A DNA stretch of 59,587 nt from Phialocephala subalpina (taxonomy: Eukaryota; Ascomycota; Leotiomycetes; Helotiales; Mollisiaceae). Positions 1 through 12,971 of this stretch are shown here, piece by piece. The position numbers and the translations under genes were made by a program. Location of the stretch: NCBI GenBank assembly GCA_900073065.1, contig FJOG01000063.1:172875-232461 (forward strand), read 5' to 3'. How positions within the stretch are numbered: the first letter of the stretch is position 1; each line of letters opens with the position of its first letter. The notes under the pieces are model-generated. The model did not search any database. It worked only from the letters and a program-made list of their open reading frames with translations, and was not told the origin of the DNA.

Positions 1-1401
1 AAATTATTATTCTTTTATAAATTCCATAAATTAAATTAATTATTATATTATTTATTTGATTTCAAATTAAATTTAAATATTAATAGAAATTTTTACAATT
101 TATGGGATCGCTTTAAACTTATTTTTAGAATCTTTTTCGAGTATTTTAAGTAAATTCTCTTTATTATTTTTTCGGACCGCAAATCGATTATAAATTTAAC
201 CGTAATTTCAATCGCAATTTTAATTCGAGCTTATTATTCAATTTGCGACTTTAATTCTTTTATAACCCTTTTATTAACTTCTTTAAACCCTTTAAACCTT
301 GTTTACTAATTTATTTCTCTAATTCTTTTTTATTTAATCTTAAAAGAACTTTCGAGTTATTTAAATAAAATATACTCCGATCGAGTCTCTAATAATCGAG
401 CCTCTAATAATCAAACTTCTAATAATCGAACTCTTTTTTTTTTCCTCATTAGAATCCCCCGTTTCTTCTTTATCTTTAGAATTTTTTCTTCTTCTTTTTC
501 GCAAAACTAATTCCTTTATTAGTCCCAAATTCCTTAGCGCCCCCTCGAAACCTATTAATAATACTCCCTTAAAATCATTTACTCGCTTTTAACCCTATCG
601 AAATCGCTATTTAAAACTTAATTTATAATCTTGTTTTTAATCGTTCGAAATTATTTTTATATTCTCGGATTTATAATCTTTATAATAATCCCCCAAAAAA
701 TCATTTAATTTAATTTTAAATATTATTTTTTAACTCGAAAATAATAAATTTAATTAATTCGATTTTAATCGCTACATAAACGAAACTTTAATAATAAGCG
801 ATTTAATTTCGATTTTATAATAATCTTTCGAACTTTATTATTTTTCTATTATTTTAAATTTAAAAAAAATATTATTACGATTAAACGAATTATTTATATT
901 AAAAAAGTTAAAAATTATAATATTTTAAAAATAATTTATAATAAATCTTTTTTATTTAATTCCAAAAATAAATTTTTTACGAATAAATTAATTTCGAAAA
1001 AATAATAAATTAATCGAATTACTCGATAAATACTATTTAATTTACTTTTCGAATTATAAAAATATTTTTAAATATATAAACTTTTTCTCTCGAATTAATA
1101 ACGAGTTAATCGATTTAAATCCGATTATAATTTTCTATAAAATATTTTTTACTATTTATTTTTTAAAGAATTTTAACTTTATATATATTTTTTATAATTC
1201 TTTTCTTTAAAATAATGTTTTTATATTTGAATTCGAAAAATTAATAATTATTTTTAATTAGATTATTTTTTTAATTTTTATTTAAAAAGTCTTTTTAATT
1301 TATTTATTAATAATTTCTCTGCGGTTTTTATAATTAATAGTAATTCTTATTCTCGCGGTTTTACCAATTTCTATAATTATTATAAAAAGCTTCGTTATAT
1401 A
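1..1401 (+). mobile_element. Element G: gag part of a plus-strand Ty1/copia retrotransposon, RIP-degraded, cut by the window edge
   Basis: This stretch matches the reverse complement of the gag region of element B (about 10060-11700), so it is a copy in the opposite orientation. Shared landmarks are the start near 175 (GGACCGCAAATCGA), a 15-base tandem repeat at 383-433 and the tail at 1340-1398 just after the Gag zinc-knuckle region. No frame is open: C-to-T and G-to-A changes at CpA/TpG have made stops everywhere. The copy ends abruptly where the LTR of element A begins at 1402, so A apparently inserted into G. The right half of G may be element E (29201-31650, same strand), which carries the integrase/RT part that G lacks. 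That pairing is inference; the copia gag assignment rests on the alignment to B. Confidence 0.7.
383..433 (+). repeat. 15-base tandem repeat in gag (pentapeptide repeat), three copies
   Basis: Three units of the type CTCTAATAATCGAGC follow each other. Read in the gag direction they give Ser-Asn-Asn-(Arg/Gln)-(Ala/Thr). The same repeat, five units long, lies in element B at 11104-11180 on the other strand, so this is an ancestral property of the family's Gag. Confidence 0.7.
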
Positions 1402-1508
1402 TATTAGAAGGTATAAATAAATATATATTCGATAATAATTTGAGAGGGAAGTAAAGCCCCCTTATATATAGGAGAAAATAGGGAATTAAAAGTAACTTTA
1501 TTTTAATA
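1402..1508 (-). repeat. 3' LTR of element A
   Basis: On the minus strand it runs TATTAAAATAAAG...CCTTCTAATA, about 107 bp. It matches the 104-bp LTRs of element C base for base over long stretches apart from RIP changes, including the pyrimidine-rich start and the GGGGGC/CCCCCTC block. The interior just upstream of it (1509-1590 complement) also matches the interior next to the 3' LTR of C, so A and C belong to one LTR family. Confidence 0.8.
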
Positions 1509-4500
1509 CTTTTATACGATCGAATAGCTCTTATATACTTTGAAGTCTCTAATATAAAAGTAACTTTTATATATATACGATATTAAATTTTTTTCGATAA
1601 ATTATAATTAAAACTATATAAAGAAAAAAGTTTATAAAAAAATAACAAGCGATAAAATAAAAAATAAAAGTTAAAACTAAAATAATAATAATAAAAAACG
1701 ATATAATTAGATTAATAATACCTCGTATAAAATCCGTTTGATTAATATAATTAATAAAGGTAATTCGATCGAAATTATTCGAATGGAAACTAAATTAATT
1801 TACAAATAATTAATTAAATAATAAGTAAAACGTAAATTTTCTTTTTAATTTTAATAACTTTTCGGAATCTTTAGAATAAGTCTTTTAATAGTACTTTAGT
1901 AAGTCTATTTATTATTTACTTCGAAATATAAATATATTTCAAATATATTTTTCCTTTAATAATTTTCTTATAAACAAAATAATATTAAATATCGATATAT
2001 TTAATTTAGGCGTAAACTTAAAGATTCTTCGTAAGTATAATAATACTTTAATTATCTCTATAAATAATAATAGTAATTAAAATTAAAATTTTAAGATTAA
2101 TTTATTTAAAAAAAATTTAAAATTAAATTTGTTTTTAAATATATTAATTTGCTCGATATACTCGGCTTTATATAATAAAAAGAAAACCGTAAATTAGCGT
2201 TTTGCGGATTAATTAATAGTTATAAAACCTACGTTAAAAATATACTCGAATATAAACTATTTAATATTATAATTACTAATTTAATTTGAATCAATATAAT
2301 TTTTTTAGCGATTAAATTAATTTTTAGAAAATTAAATTTATATTTAATATACTTTGAATATATTTAAAGATTTTCTTTATTACTTTTATATATATTTCGA
2401 TCGAATTCGAAGTAAATCGATTAATTATTAAAATAATATAAATAATATTTAATCAAGTATTAAATATAATATATATATAAAAAATTATTATAAATTAATA
2501 TTCTCGTCGAAGAAAAATAAATACTTAATAATTTTCTTTAGTCGAGAATAAATAGATTATTAATTTTATCGAAGTATTAATAATAAAGTAAATCGATATA
2601 TTATTATTTTCGAGGACTTTTCGAAAATAAATTATTTGCAAAAAGCAAAAAAACAATAAAAGTAATCTCGAAATTTTTTTTATATTTAAATAAAAATAAT
2701 ATAAATAAAAATCGAATATATAAAAGTAAAAATTAAAAGATTTTTTAACGGTATTAATATTTTCCTGTGAATTATTTTTAATAAAGAGATTATTAATATA
2801 AATAATAATAATAATATTTTTATAATAAAAAATAAAAAAATCGATATTAAATAATTTAAAGTTTTACTTCGAGAAGAAATTAATAAGAATATTATATTAA
2901 ATACAAGGTAATTACTTAAAATTATATAAAGTTTTATTTAGTTTAATAATTCTAAAAACCCCGTATTCAATAAATAAATTAATATAAACTTTAATATTAA
3001 TTTTTTTTGTAAAGAAAAATTATTTTAATATTTATTTAATTAATTTTTTAATTATTAATAATAATAAGAATAAAAATTATTTTATAGTTTATAAGTTTTA
3101 CTATTAAAACAAAATCTCATAAAAAATCGATACTTTTCTATTACTCGAATATTTTATTTCCGTTTATATATTATTTTTTATTAAAAATATATATTTATTT
3201 CGTATTATAGTTTTTTTTATTATTTTTATTATAAATAATTTATAATTTATTCGAGTATTTAAAGTTCGAAAAGTTTATTCGAGTCCGCGTAATCAAAGAA
3301 AAATAATAAAGAATATTTATCATGAAATATAAAATAAAACGAGAAAAAAAAGATTATAAATATTAATAGTAAACTTAATATAAATAAAAGCTAAAAAATT
3401 AAATAATTAATATTAAGATTTAAATTATTTTTTATAAGAAGAATAAGAGTTTATTATTATAAATAAAAGTATTATAAATATTATTATTTTCCTTCGAATT
3501 TATCGATTATATTAAAAAGTATATAATATTTTTCTTCGATTAAATTCGAAGAATTCGATAATTAATCGAAAAAAAAAGAAATCGAAAATTAGTTTTTCAT
3601 TTATTAAGAAAGTATAATATAGAGATTATCAGAGTTAATATCGTTTTTGAAGTTTGAATTAAAAGTAAATTTCTAAAAGTATTTACGTTTAATAGTTTAA
3701 TTAAATAAAAAAACTCTTTTTAATAAATTATTTAATTAAAAAATATTATTATTAAAATTAATTTTTTTTAAGCGTTAAAAAATTAAATAGCGCTATAAGC
3801 GATAAAATAGTTTAATAATTACTAATCGAAAGTCTCGAAATACTAAAAATTATTAATTTTAAATTATTAAGCGAGCGATTAATACTTTTGAAAGAATAAG
3901 AAATTATTATAAAGTAAATAAATAAATAAATTTAAATAAATTTAAGTTTAAATAATTAAAAAGAAATAATAATAAGATAATTAGCTTTATATAATCGAGG
4001 AATTAATCTTTTGTTATTAATTATTTTCTTTTAAATAAATCGAGTAAAAATATTAAAATTAATATTTAAAAAGTTATAATAAACTTCGACGTATATTTCA
4101 ACGTAAGAATTAACGTAAGAACTATTAATTTAATAAGATCGGCAAAGTAATCTATAGGTTACTAAGGTTTATATTTATACTTATTTTTAGAGGCGAATTT
4201 ATCCCAGAAAAAACGTTTAATTTATTTAATTAAAAACGTTTATATAATATAATCGTTTGATTTTATAATCTTATAAATAAAATTCCTTTTATATTCGATT
4301 AAAAATTCTCGAATTATAATATTTCGATCTTTTTTATTTTAATTAAAATTATAATAATAAATAATAAAATCAAAAGTTTTAATATAATCGTAATTAAGTT
4401 TTTTATTATATTAAAATTAAAATAATAAATATATTTGATTATTTCCGATTAATACTTAAACTTAAAATTAATTCTTTTAATAAGAGAAATTACTTTCCTT

Positions 4501-4526
4501 TAAATTATTTAATTAAACCGTTTAAA
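1402..4526 (-). mobile_element. Element A, 3' part (LTR, RNase H, reverse transcriptase) of a minus-strand copia retrotransposon
   Basis: The left edge is an LTR (1402-1508) and the interior reads on the minus strand. The RNase H region (about 1860-2560) and RT region (about 2560-4000) align with element B (5340-6400). An example is the block at 2890, which matches B near 6365 and element D near 23181. All reading frames are destroyed by CpA-to-TpA changes. The copy is interrupted at 4526 by insertion of element B and resumes at 13133. The 5-base flank left of the LTR is ATATA; no matching right flank was found because the 5' end of A is missing. Confidence 0.75.
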
Positions 4527-4682
4527 TATCAGAAGGTATAATAGAGTATTCATTGTGTGTAATCTGAGGAAGGGAACTCTGTTCCCTTATATAGCCTATA
4601 TAAATATAGGAGGCTAGGAGGCACATGGCCTCTAGCCATGTGATCCTAGCCTTGGGAGATAAGGCTAAACCTCATTTTAATA
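4527..4682 (-). repeat. 3' LTR of element B
   Basis: 156 bp, starting TATCAGAAGG and ending ATTTTAATA on the plus strand (on the coding strand TATTAAAAT...CCTTCTGATA, a RIP-altered TG...CA). It contains an imperfect hairpin CACATGGCCTCTAGCCATGTG and a TATATAGCC block that may be a promoter. It differs from the 5' LTR mostly by transitions. Confidence 0.92.
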
Positions 4683-4924
4683 CTTCTACTTTAACGAAAG
4701 CTCCCATAGATTAAATACTAGATACAAAATAGAGATTAGTTCTTATATGCTCAAATTAAGGTATACCTTTAATAAACTATAGTTAAAACCCGGTGGGAAA
4801 AAGGTTTATAAAAAAATGGCGGCCGGAAAAAGGTAAGTTTAACTCGAAGCCTTTTATCGAGTGGAAATAAAGGGAAATATAATAAGAGTCTAAATAATTT
4901 TTATAACAAAAGAAAAAAGACTAA

Positions 4925-5320
4925 GAGTAATCAAGCAAAGTATTTATTGGCCGGCAAAAGATTGATCAAAAGATAAAAATAATAGTAAAAATAATAATCG
5001 AAATTTGATTTCTCCTTCGGATAAGGATACTATGGCGGGGCGATTTGTTTTGCTTCGAAAATCCTTATTTGTAGTAGTAATTTCGGAGGTTTGTGCTAGC
5101 CACGTGCTCTCCAGTACATAAGGAGCCTTCTGCTCTCTGATGAGCAATAACAACCTTCTTGCCACTCCATTTTTGTTGGCCCTACTATGTATGACGAATA
5201 ATTATGAGAGCGAAGTCAAGTATTTGCCAAAGCCTATGAGTTTACTACAATCATGCAAGACTGGGTGGTTTTCCTCTAGGAGAGCCATTGTCCTTTCATA
5301 ATACTCCTTATTACTTTATT
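4925..5320. other. Un-RIPed insert of unknown origin inside element B
   Basis: Between the 3' LTR and the RNase H region, element B carries about 300-400 bp that the equivalent places of A (1509-1870) and C (22440-22753) do not have. The base composition is unlike its surroundings: CA and TG dinucleotides are common and GC is clearly higher. The minus strand is nearly open from about 5305 to 4944 with a single TAA; it reads VARRLLLLIREQKAPYVLES, then STWLAQTSEITTTNKDFRSK further on. I do not recognise this product. It may be a captured host gene fragment or a late small insertion. Boundaries are approximate and I see no terminal inverted repeats. Confidence 0.45.
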
Positions 5321-5339
5321 CTTATAGCCTTCCTAAATA

Positions 5340-8300
5340 CTTGGAACTTGTTTCGGTAGAGTACTTTAGTCAAATTATCCGCAATTTACTTTATAATCGG
5401 GATATATTTTAATTGCATATAGCCCTCGGCGATTTTTTCCCTTATAAAGTGGTATTAAATATCGATGTATTTTGAACGACCGTAGAATTGCGGGTTCTTA
5501 GCTAAAGTAATAGCCCCTTAATTATCTCCGTAAATAATAGTGGCGCTAAGACCGGGATTTAAATCGGGATAAATTTGCTTGAGGAATTATTATAGCTATA
5601 TAGATTCTTTAATAGTATTAGTCTGGCCGATATATTTAGCTTTATATGAGGAGAGAAAGACTATAGGTTAGCATTTAGAGGACTAAGAAATAGCTATAAA
5701 ACCGATATTAAAAACGTATTTAGAGGTTAACCGACGAGTATCCGGGTCTTTAGCCTAATCCGAGTTCGTATAACCGGTTAACGGTTAAATCGAGCTCCAG
5801 AAGACAAGTCTTATCTCGAGAGTAGACTTGAGATACCGGAAGATCCGTTTTACGGCGGATATATAAGCAGGAAATAAATTGGAGGCAAATCGACTAATTA
5901 CTGAGACCGTATATATTAAGTCCGGCTAAGTACTAAGCATAATATATATTAAAGAGCTTACCGCAAACTGGTATTATTATCGGAAGTTAGTAATAGCTTA
6001 GTAATTAGCGTCGGCAGGGGTAAGATGGCTAGAGGTCTTTATAAGAATATTAATCGAAATATAATTAGATATAAAGTAATCCTTAAAGACCTTTCGAAAA
6101 TAGACTTCTTAAGAGATACAAAAAGTATAATTTTAATAATCCCGAGTAATTTTTATCCCAAAGTAAAAATAGTATATATTAAGATCGAATATTTAGAACC
6201 GGTATTTAAAGTACTCTTTGAGATTATTAATATTAAATATAAATTTACCGGTAATAAAGAGATCGTTAATATAGATAATAATAATATTATTATTCTAAAT
6301 AAATATTAAAAAGTTCGTATTAAGTAATTAGAAATTAAGTTCGATTAAAAAGAGAATTAAAGTATTATATTAAACTCGAAGGGATTACTTAAGATTATAA
6401 AGTGCCTTATTAAACCAAATAAAGTTAAAAGCGCCGCAATTAGTAGAAAGGTTAATATAAATCTCTTTCTTAATCTTATTATAAAGGAAAATAATCTTAA
6501 TATTTATTTGCTCGATTTCTTAATTATAAGTAATAACGAGAGCAAAAATGGCTTTATAACTTATTAGTTTGATTATAAAAGCAAAAGTCTCATTAAAATC
6601 AAAATTATACTTTTATTTAAATCCTCGAATTACTCATCGTATTTTATACCGTAAAATCTCCTTATTAGCCCTTTTTTTAACCTTAAAAACTTACTTCCTA
6701 ATAAGAGACTCTCAATCGCAAAGGATATTTATAGCGGTCTAAATCTCGTTTTTAACTAAAAATCTATATTCCTTTTAAATAATTACTTTTTAATATTTTT
6801 ATTATAGTGATTTTATAGCCTCTTAGAAGTTTCGAGGCTCAAAGAGTTTAATTAAGTTAGCGATACTAAAAAACGCAAAAAAAAGAGACTTTATTATAAG
6901 AAGAAAAATAGTTTAAAAAAAATAAAAGCTAAAAAAGTCTAAAGAGTTATTATCTCGTTAAAAATAAGGCGGGATATAATCGTCGGGTATCGAAAAGGAT
7001 TCGAGTTAATTTTCGATTTTAATTTCGATAAAGGGAGTATTTTCTTGGAGTTCCGGGCGGTAAATATAATGGTTAATAATCTTAGGGTTTTTAGAATTAG
7101 ATATTTCCGGGGTGAAATTATTAATTAGTTCGTTTGGGGAGATATTCTCAAATAGCGTATTAATAAGAGAAAAATAAAGACCGTTTAAAAGTTATTAACG
7201 GATTAGAGTAATATTATAAATATCCTTATTATTCTCTTTTCCTTTGAAGTTTAAATTATATTTTAGTTTTTAGAATATTTTATTTTTAGTCGTTTAATTA
7301 GGAGAAGTATCTCGATAAGGGGGTTTATCTGATTAAAATGCATTTTTATTAAGCTCGATAAAAGAGTTTGATCGACGATAGGATAATCGCGTAATTAGAG
7401 AGTAGGAAAAACTAGTAGTAATAAGCCAAAGAAAAAGTTAAAAAGAAATTAAGATTTTGATTCGAGTTATTTAAACGGGATTAAGTAATAAACCGTAATT
7501 TGCGGGTAAATTTGAGATATATAATTATTAAAAAAGGGATAATTAATTTGATATTATCGGATTTAAGATTAAACGATTAAAAGAGCTAAAAGTTTAAACT
7601 AATAATAGGGCTAAAAGTAAAGTCGAGTTTTTAATTATAAACTAGTTTTGAATCGCAAGGTATTTCCGTTTAAAATCAAGTATAAAATTGGGAATAAGGA
7701 TCAAAATAAAGTTAATCATTTTAAAGGCTACGAACGGGGAAATACGCCGATAAAAAATTAGTTTTTTAGAGTTAAAGAAAAAGTTTATAATAATAATCTC
7801 GTTCTTATTATTTTTTCCCGCAAATTACTTTTATTATTATCGTTTTACGACTTTAATTGCAGTGTTACGTGTAATTTAACCGTTTGATTTAAGAATATAA
7901 TAAATTTAATTATTATTATAACTTATAAATATATCTCGAATCGTTTTATACTATAATTTTATTGGTTTCCTCGGGTTATTATAATAGATAATTAAGTTAA
8001 AAATACGTATATAATTATATTAAGGAAATTAACTATAAAATACTTCGAAAGGAATCGTATTAGCGAGTAAAGTAAAGTATAATTTGTGGATATAAGCGTA
8101 AATAGTATATCAAATAGCCTTTAATTAGAATTTAAGGTCGAAATTGGTTTCTTTAAAGATTAAAATTATAGTATATTAAATAGTTTATTCGAATTATTCC
8201 GCGGGACTATTTATCTCGAGAGTATATAGTTTAATAGCCTCTTATAAAATGTTATTCTTTATAAAAACTCTTTGAAATTTACTAAAAATATATTCTCTTT

Positions 8301-11300
8301 TATTATTATCTCGAAAGTAACGAATTATATACTTTAATTTTAAACGCTCGAAATATTTCTTAAAGTAAATAAAATAATTAGTAATTTAGCCTTAATTTTA
8401 ATATAATAAGTTGCCGTAAATTTAGTTTTATTATATATAAACGTAATAATAAATTAAGAGCTTTTAAACCCAATTATAAAAATTAAATTAATAATATCAA
8501 AATAAATAAGCTTTATAGGGAATTTCCCTTATTAAATTTAATAATTATAAGATTTTTATTTGCTTTTTTGAATCAAATAAGTTTTATAAACGATCAAGTT
8601 ATAATTACTAAAACTATTAATTTCTTTGAAGTTAATATCGCCTATTATTTTGATTAGTTTATTAAGGTTTTATTCGCTAATATATCTAAGCCATTTATAT
8701 TATAAAAACTTGTTTATTTTAATTTAATATACTTTTGGTACTCGTAGTTATTTAAGTCATTTGATTAGTCGATAAAAGCAATTAATAATTAGAAGGGCAA
8801 TTATACTAATAAAAAGAAAATAATTAATATTTACGGATAAAAATAAAAATAAAATATTATTAAGATATTATTTATAAAAAGGGAAAGAAAATATTAAGAT
8901 AAAGAAATTTATTTAAAAGGTCAAAGAAATTAATAGTTTTAATAAAGGTTAAGTATTAATAAAATAATGGCCAAAGAGTATTAAAGAAATCGACTTAAAA
9001 TAAATAATAGTAAAAAGGTAAGTCGTATTAAAGGAAAGTAAAAGAGGGATCGATACGGCGGCGCTAATAATCTTAGTGGCTTATAGTAGTTACTTATCCG
9101 CCCGATCGAAAAGCTAAAGACTATTCCTAGTAGTAATATTAACTTTGATTTTGTATTAATTAACGATTTATAAGATCGAGTCTCGATTTATAAATACTTT
9201 GAGACTTTTATTAAAGAGTTATAAAATAAAGATAAAATTAAAGAGTCTTATAGACAAATAATACTTAATATTAATAAAAGTTAAAGTGGTTAATATATTA
9301 TTAGAGCTCGGAATAAGGATAATTATTATCCTTTTACTTTTAAAGTTAATAAAGCTATTAATTCTATTATAACGACCGAAATCACCCTTTTATAACTTCG
9401 TAAAATAATTTATAATCTCGGTAATATAGTTTATATATTTGATATTAACGATTTAATCGTTTTAAAGTGTTTAAGGAAAAGTAATAAAAGAATTATTAGT
9501 TTTATTAAGTCTTCGACCGAAGATAAATTAATTGATAACTACGGTAAAAATAGGGTCTAATTTCTCGAAGGCTAAAGTATAATAGTTAGTATTAAAATCA
9601 AGAACTTATTTTTAATCCGCGAGATCCGAGTTAATAATCGATACGAATAAAGATATAATTTAAAGTGATTAAAAGTAAATCAAGGAAAAAACAATTAGTT
9701 TATCGGATTAAGTAAAAGAGTTTATAATTTGGACTAAAAAGTCTATAAGATTAAGGATAATCTCTTAATCTTTGGACTTATTAATAAGTAACTCCTTTAA
9801 TTTAATATTAACGGCTAAGCAAATAATATTATAATCGATTATAATCGCGCTTATATTTATATCTCCAAAGAAAAAATTCTCTTTTATTTATATAATCCTA
9901 AAAAAGGAATTAAAACTAGAGTTTTTGTTTTACTTACGAGAGTTATTATTACTATTTATATATTTCTACTTATTATTTTTTTTCTTTTTATCGAAATTTT
10001 TTTGAGGTAAAAGAATTTTATTTAATATTTAGCTTCCGTATAGTGGGGTTTCTTATAATAGTTACAAAAATCGATAAAACCGCGAGAATAGGAATTATTA
10101 TTAGTTATAAAGGCTACAAAAGAGTTATTAGCAAATGGGTTTAAGAAAACCTCTTAGGCAAAAGCTTAAAAGATAATCTAATTGAAAGTAATTATTAGTT
10201 TCTTAAGTTTAAACATAAAAATATTATTTTAAAGGAAAGAACTACGAAAAGAATTAAATATCGAGTTAAAGCTCTTTAAGAAGCAAATAGTAAAATATGC
10301 TTTATAGAAAGTTATAATCGGGTTTAAATCGATTAATTTATTATTAACTCGAGAAAAAGAGCTCGTATATTCGGAGACATTTTTGTAGTCCGAAAAGTAA
10401 ATTAAATAATATTTATCGAGTAATTCGATTACTTTATTATTTCCCCGAGATTAGCCCGTTCGTAAAATGTTTATTATAATATAAACTCGTTTGCAATTTT
10501 TAATTTTATTAAAATTTAAATAATTATATTTACTTTGGATTATTATATAAGCTCGAGTTTATTTCTTGAGTTAAATAGAAAAAAACTTATCGTAAGTTAC
10601 TTTTAAAATATTATAATCCTTAATTTTCGTAGCGTAAATATTTCGCTTGGCTATAATAATATCTTCTTTTAAATCTAAGATAAGAAAGGGGTAATAAAGT
10701 TCGAGAGATTATTATAAAGTCGAGGCTAAATTGCCTATTATTAAAGCCTCGTTTATATGGCGATCGAAATCGAACTAATTAGACTTATCGTCTTTAAATT
10801 AAGGGATAATATTTAATGCCAAATTTAATGACTTTTCTTTGGCTATTATGTGTATTATAAGTTCGAAAGTATAAAAATAACTTCGGACGGTTAAAAACGA
10901 GATTATAGATTAAGTTTTAGATGGCGGTTTCGACGGGGTTAAAGGCGAGTAAATAATCTCAGAGTATTATCGATAAGTCTCGAGAAGGCACTAAGGAGTT
11001 TAGTGCCGATAGAGGAGTTAATTCTACGAGGATAACGAGGAGGTTCTAAGGACGAGAAAGAGAAGGGAGGTTCCGATGAGGAGGAGAAAGAGGGTTTGAT
11101 ACTAGAGGCTTGATTATTGGAGGCTTAATTATTAGAGGCTTAATTATTAGAGGCTTAATTATTAGAGGCATAATTGCTAAAAACTCGATTAGAGTATATT
11201 TTACTTGAATAGTCCGTAGATTCTCTTGAGATTAAGTGAGGAGGAATTGGAGAAATAAGTCGATAAATGAGACTCGAGAAACTTAAAGAAGCTAATGGAG

Positions 11301-12400
11301 GGGTTATAAAGGAGTCGGGGCTATAAATTGAGTAGATTCGAGTTAAAGTTATAACTAAGGTTGCAGTTAAGTTTGTAGTCGATTTGCGGTCCAAAGAAGT
11401 AATAAAGAGGGTTTATTTGATAAAATGCTCGAGGAGGACTATGAGGATAAGTTTAAGACGATCCGATGAGCTATAAGAGCCTCGATTAGTACTTAAACTT
11501 GACTTGGGACTAAATAAATAACGTAGTAATTAAATTAATTTGTGGAATTTATAGGAAAATAATAATTTTCTTAGAAGTTTACTTGAGAGAGGGGAGTTAT
11601 ATTACCGGGCTAATCGAAAATAAACGAGTAATAATTTTAATCGGGGATATTAAAATAAGTATCGAATGAGTCTTAGAAAGTATTTTAGAGATAATAAAAC
11701 TAGCGGTTAAAATTGCGTTATAAAAGTTAATAATTAGAGTAAGTTTATTTGAATGCGAAAAGGGTTTTTTCGGTGAGAAGAAAATAAGTAAAGTTAACTA
11801 CGTAATGCTTTTTAGGCCTTATATTCCCTCTTAATTTAGTTTACTTAATCTTATTCCTAAGATTGTTTTCCTTTGACTCGTATTTGGTTCCCCTTGGCAT
11901 ATTAACTCTAAATAATAATCCCTTTAATTATAGTAAACCCATAAGAAGTCTCGGGATTAACTTTGGACTATTAGTTATCTTTTAAGTAAAACAAATAATT
12001 TTGCGGTAATTATCAAAATAATCGAGTTATCGTCCGATGGAAAGTTTCGCCGCAATTAATAAGCATTTCTTAGTGGGGGCTTTAAACTATAATAAAGCCT
12101 TAAAATAAACGGATTAATAAAAGGCGAGGAAAATAAAAGGTAATAAAATCGATATCAAATAAAGTTTAGCCTCTTATATTTATAGTTCTAAGACCGAGAT
12201 ACGGCAATTATAAGTGTGATACGGTAGAATACGGATATACTTTCCCCGGAATCTTTCCTTTTAATTATAAAGTCTTTAAATTAAAGCTATAAAATATTCT
12301 TATCTCGGGAAACTAAAAATAGTAAGTGCTATTATATGGCACTTAATAGAGAAGCCCACGAGACCGGAATTTGGTCTTTAGTAGCCTTTGTTCTTTCTTT
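5340..12400 (-). pseudogene. gag-pol of element B (copia), multiply interrupted
   Basis: This encoded the Gag-Pol polyprotein that packages and integrates the retroelement. On the minus strand I can see a Gag pentapeptide repeat (11104-11180), the zinc knuckle at about 10030-10085 (CNYYKKPHYTEA, with Tyr replacing a zinc-binding Cys after RIP), integrase homologous to element C (about 8100-9900), RT (about 6050-7500) and RNase H with IYGDN and REKIAEG motifs (5340-5800). Dozens of stop codons in every frame, mostly TAG/TAA at former Gln or Trp codons, make it non-functional. Domain borders are approximate because they rest on alignment to C, D and F. Confidence 0.8.
11104..11180 (-). repeat. 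15-base tandem repeat in gag of element B (about five copies)
   Basis: The unit GAGGCTTAATTATTA recurs five times with small changes. On the coding strand this is Ala-Ser-Asn-Asn-Gln repeated, with the Gln codon CAA now TAA. The matching plus-strand repeat in element G (383-433) has three units, so copy number varies between family members. Confidence 0.8.
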
Positions 12401-12950
12401 TGATTGAGATAAAAAGAGGGGAGCTAGAGATAAGCGAGAGGAGAGTTTCCAATCGATCGGATTTCTATAGTTAACTCTTAAACCCATAGGGCCAATTAAG
12501 TTAACGCAGCTATAATAGCGGTAGTTAGAAAGTGGGAATAGAGGTTAAAAGTACTAAGATAATTAAGATATTAAACGATAAATTATAAATTATTAGGAAA
12601 ACGCTATAGTTAAACTTAGTAGCTAATAGGTTTATAGTCTCGAAAATAGGGGTGAGATAAGAGATAACTTGTTCCACTTGGAAGACTAGGGGCAATATAC
12701 TTAGCTATAATATAAAAGTCAAGATAGATTAAATAGTAGGAAATAAGACTCGATAAATCCAAGATTTGGGGTCTTTTGAGGTTTTTGCGTATTGGCAGAT
12801 TTCTGTGAGATGCGACTATGATTTTTATATATTATGTAAGCTTATATTCTATTATGAACTGAAAAAGGACTTAGCCAAGTAGATAATTAATGGAGAAATG
12901 GAATATATATCGAATAGAAAGGGAAAAACAAAGTGAGAGCTAAGTCTAAT

Positions 12951-12971
12951 GCGGAATAAGAGCTTATAACT
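12951..12971 (-). other. Primer-binding site of element B (half-tRNA type)
   Basis: Directly inside the 5' LTR the minus strand reads AGTTATAAGCTCTTATTCCGC. The equivalent positions in C and D read GGTTATAAGCCCGGATTCCGC. Allowing one TpG-to-TpA change, GGTTATGAGCCCGG is complementary to the anticodon arm (CCGGGCTCATAACC) expected of fungal initiator tRNA-Met. This is the internal, half-molecule priming known from Drosophila copia, not priming from the tRNA 3' end. Confidence 0.6.

Noticed and set aside
6025..6309. 94-codon plus-strand open frame in element B
   Set aside because: It is antisense to the RT/RNase H region of the minus-strand element and Ile/Asn/Lys-rich as expected from RIPed AT-rich DNA.
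11104..11180. CRISPR-like regular repeats
   Set aside because: Direct repeats of 15 bases without spacers, in phase with the gag frame and in a fungal genome; a coding tandem repeat.
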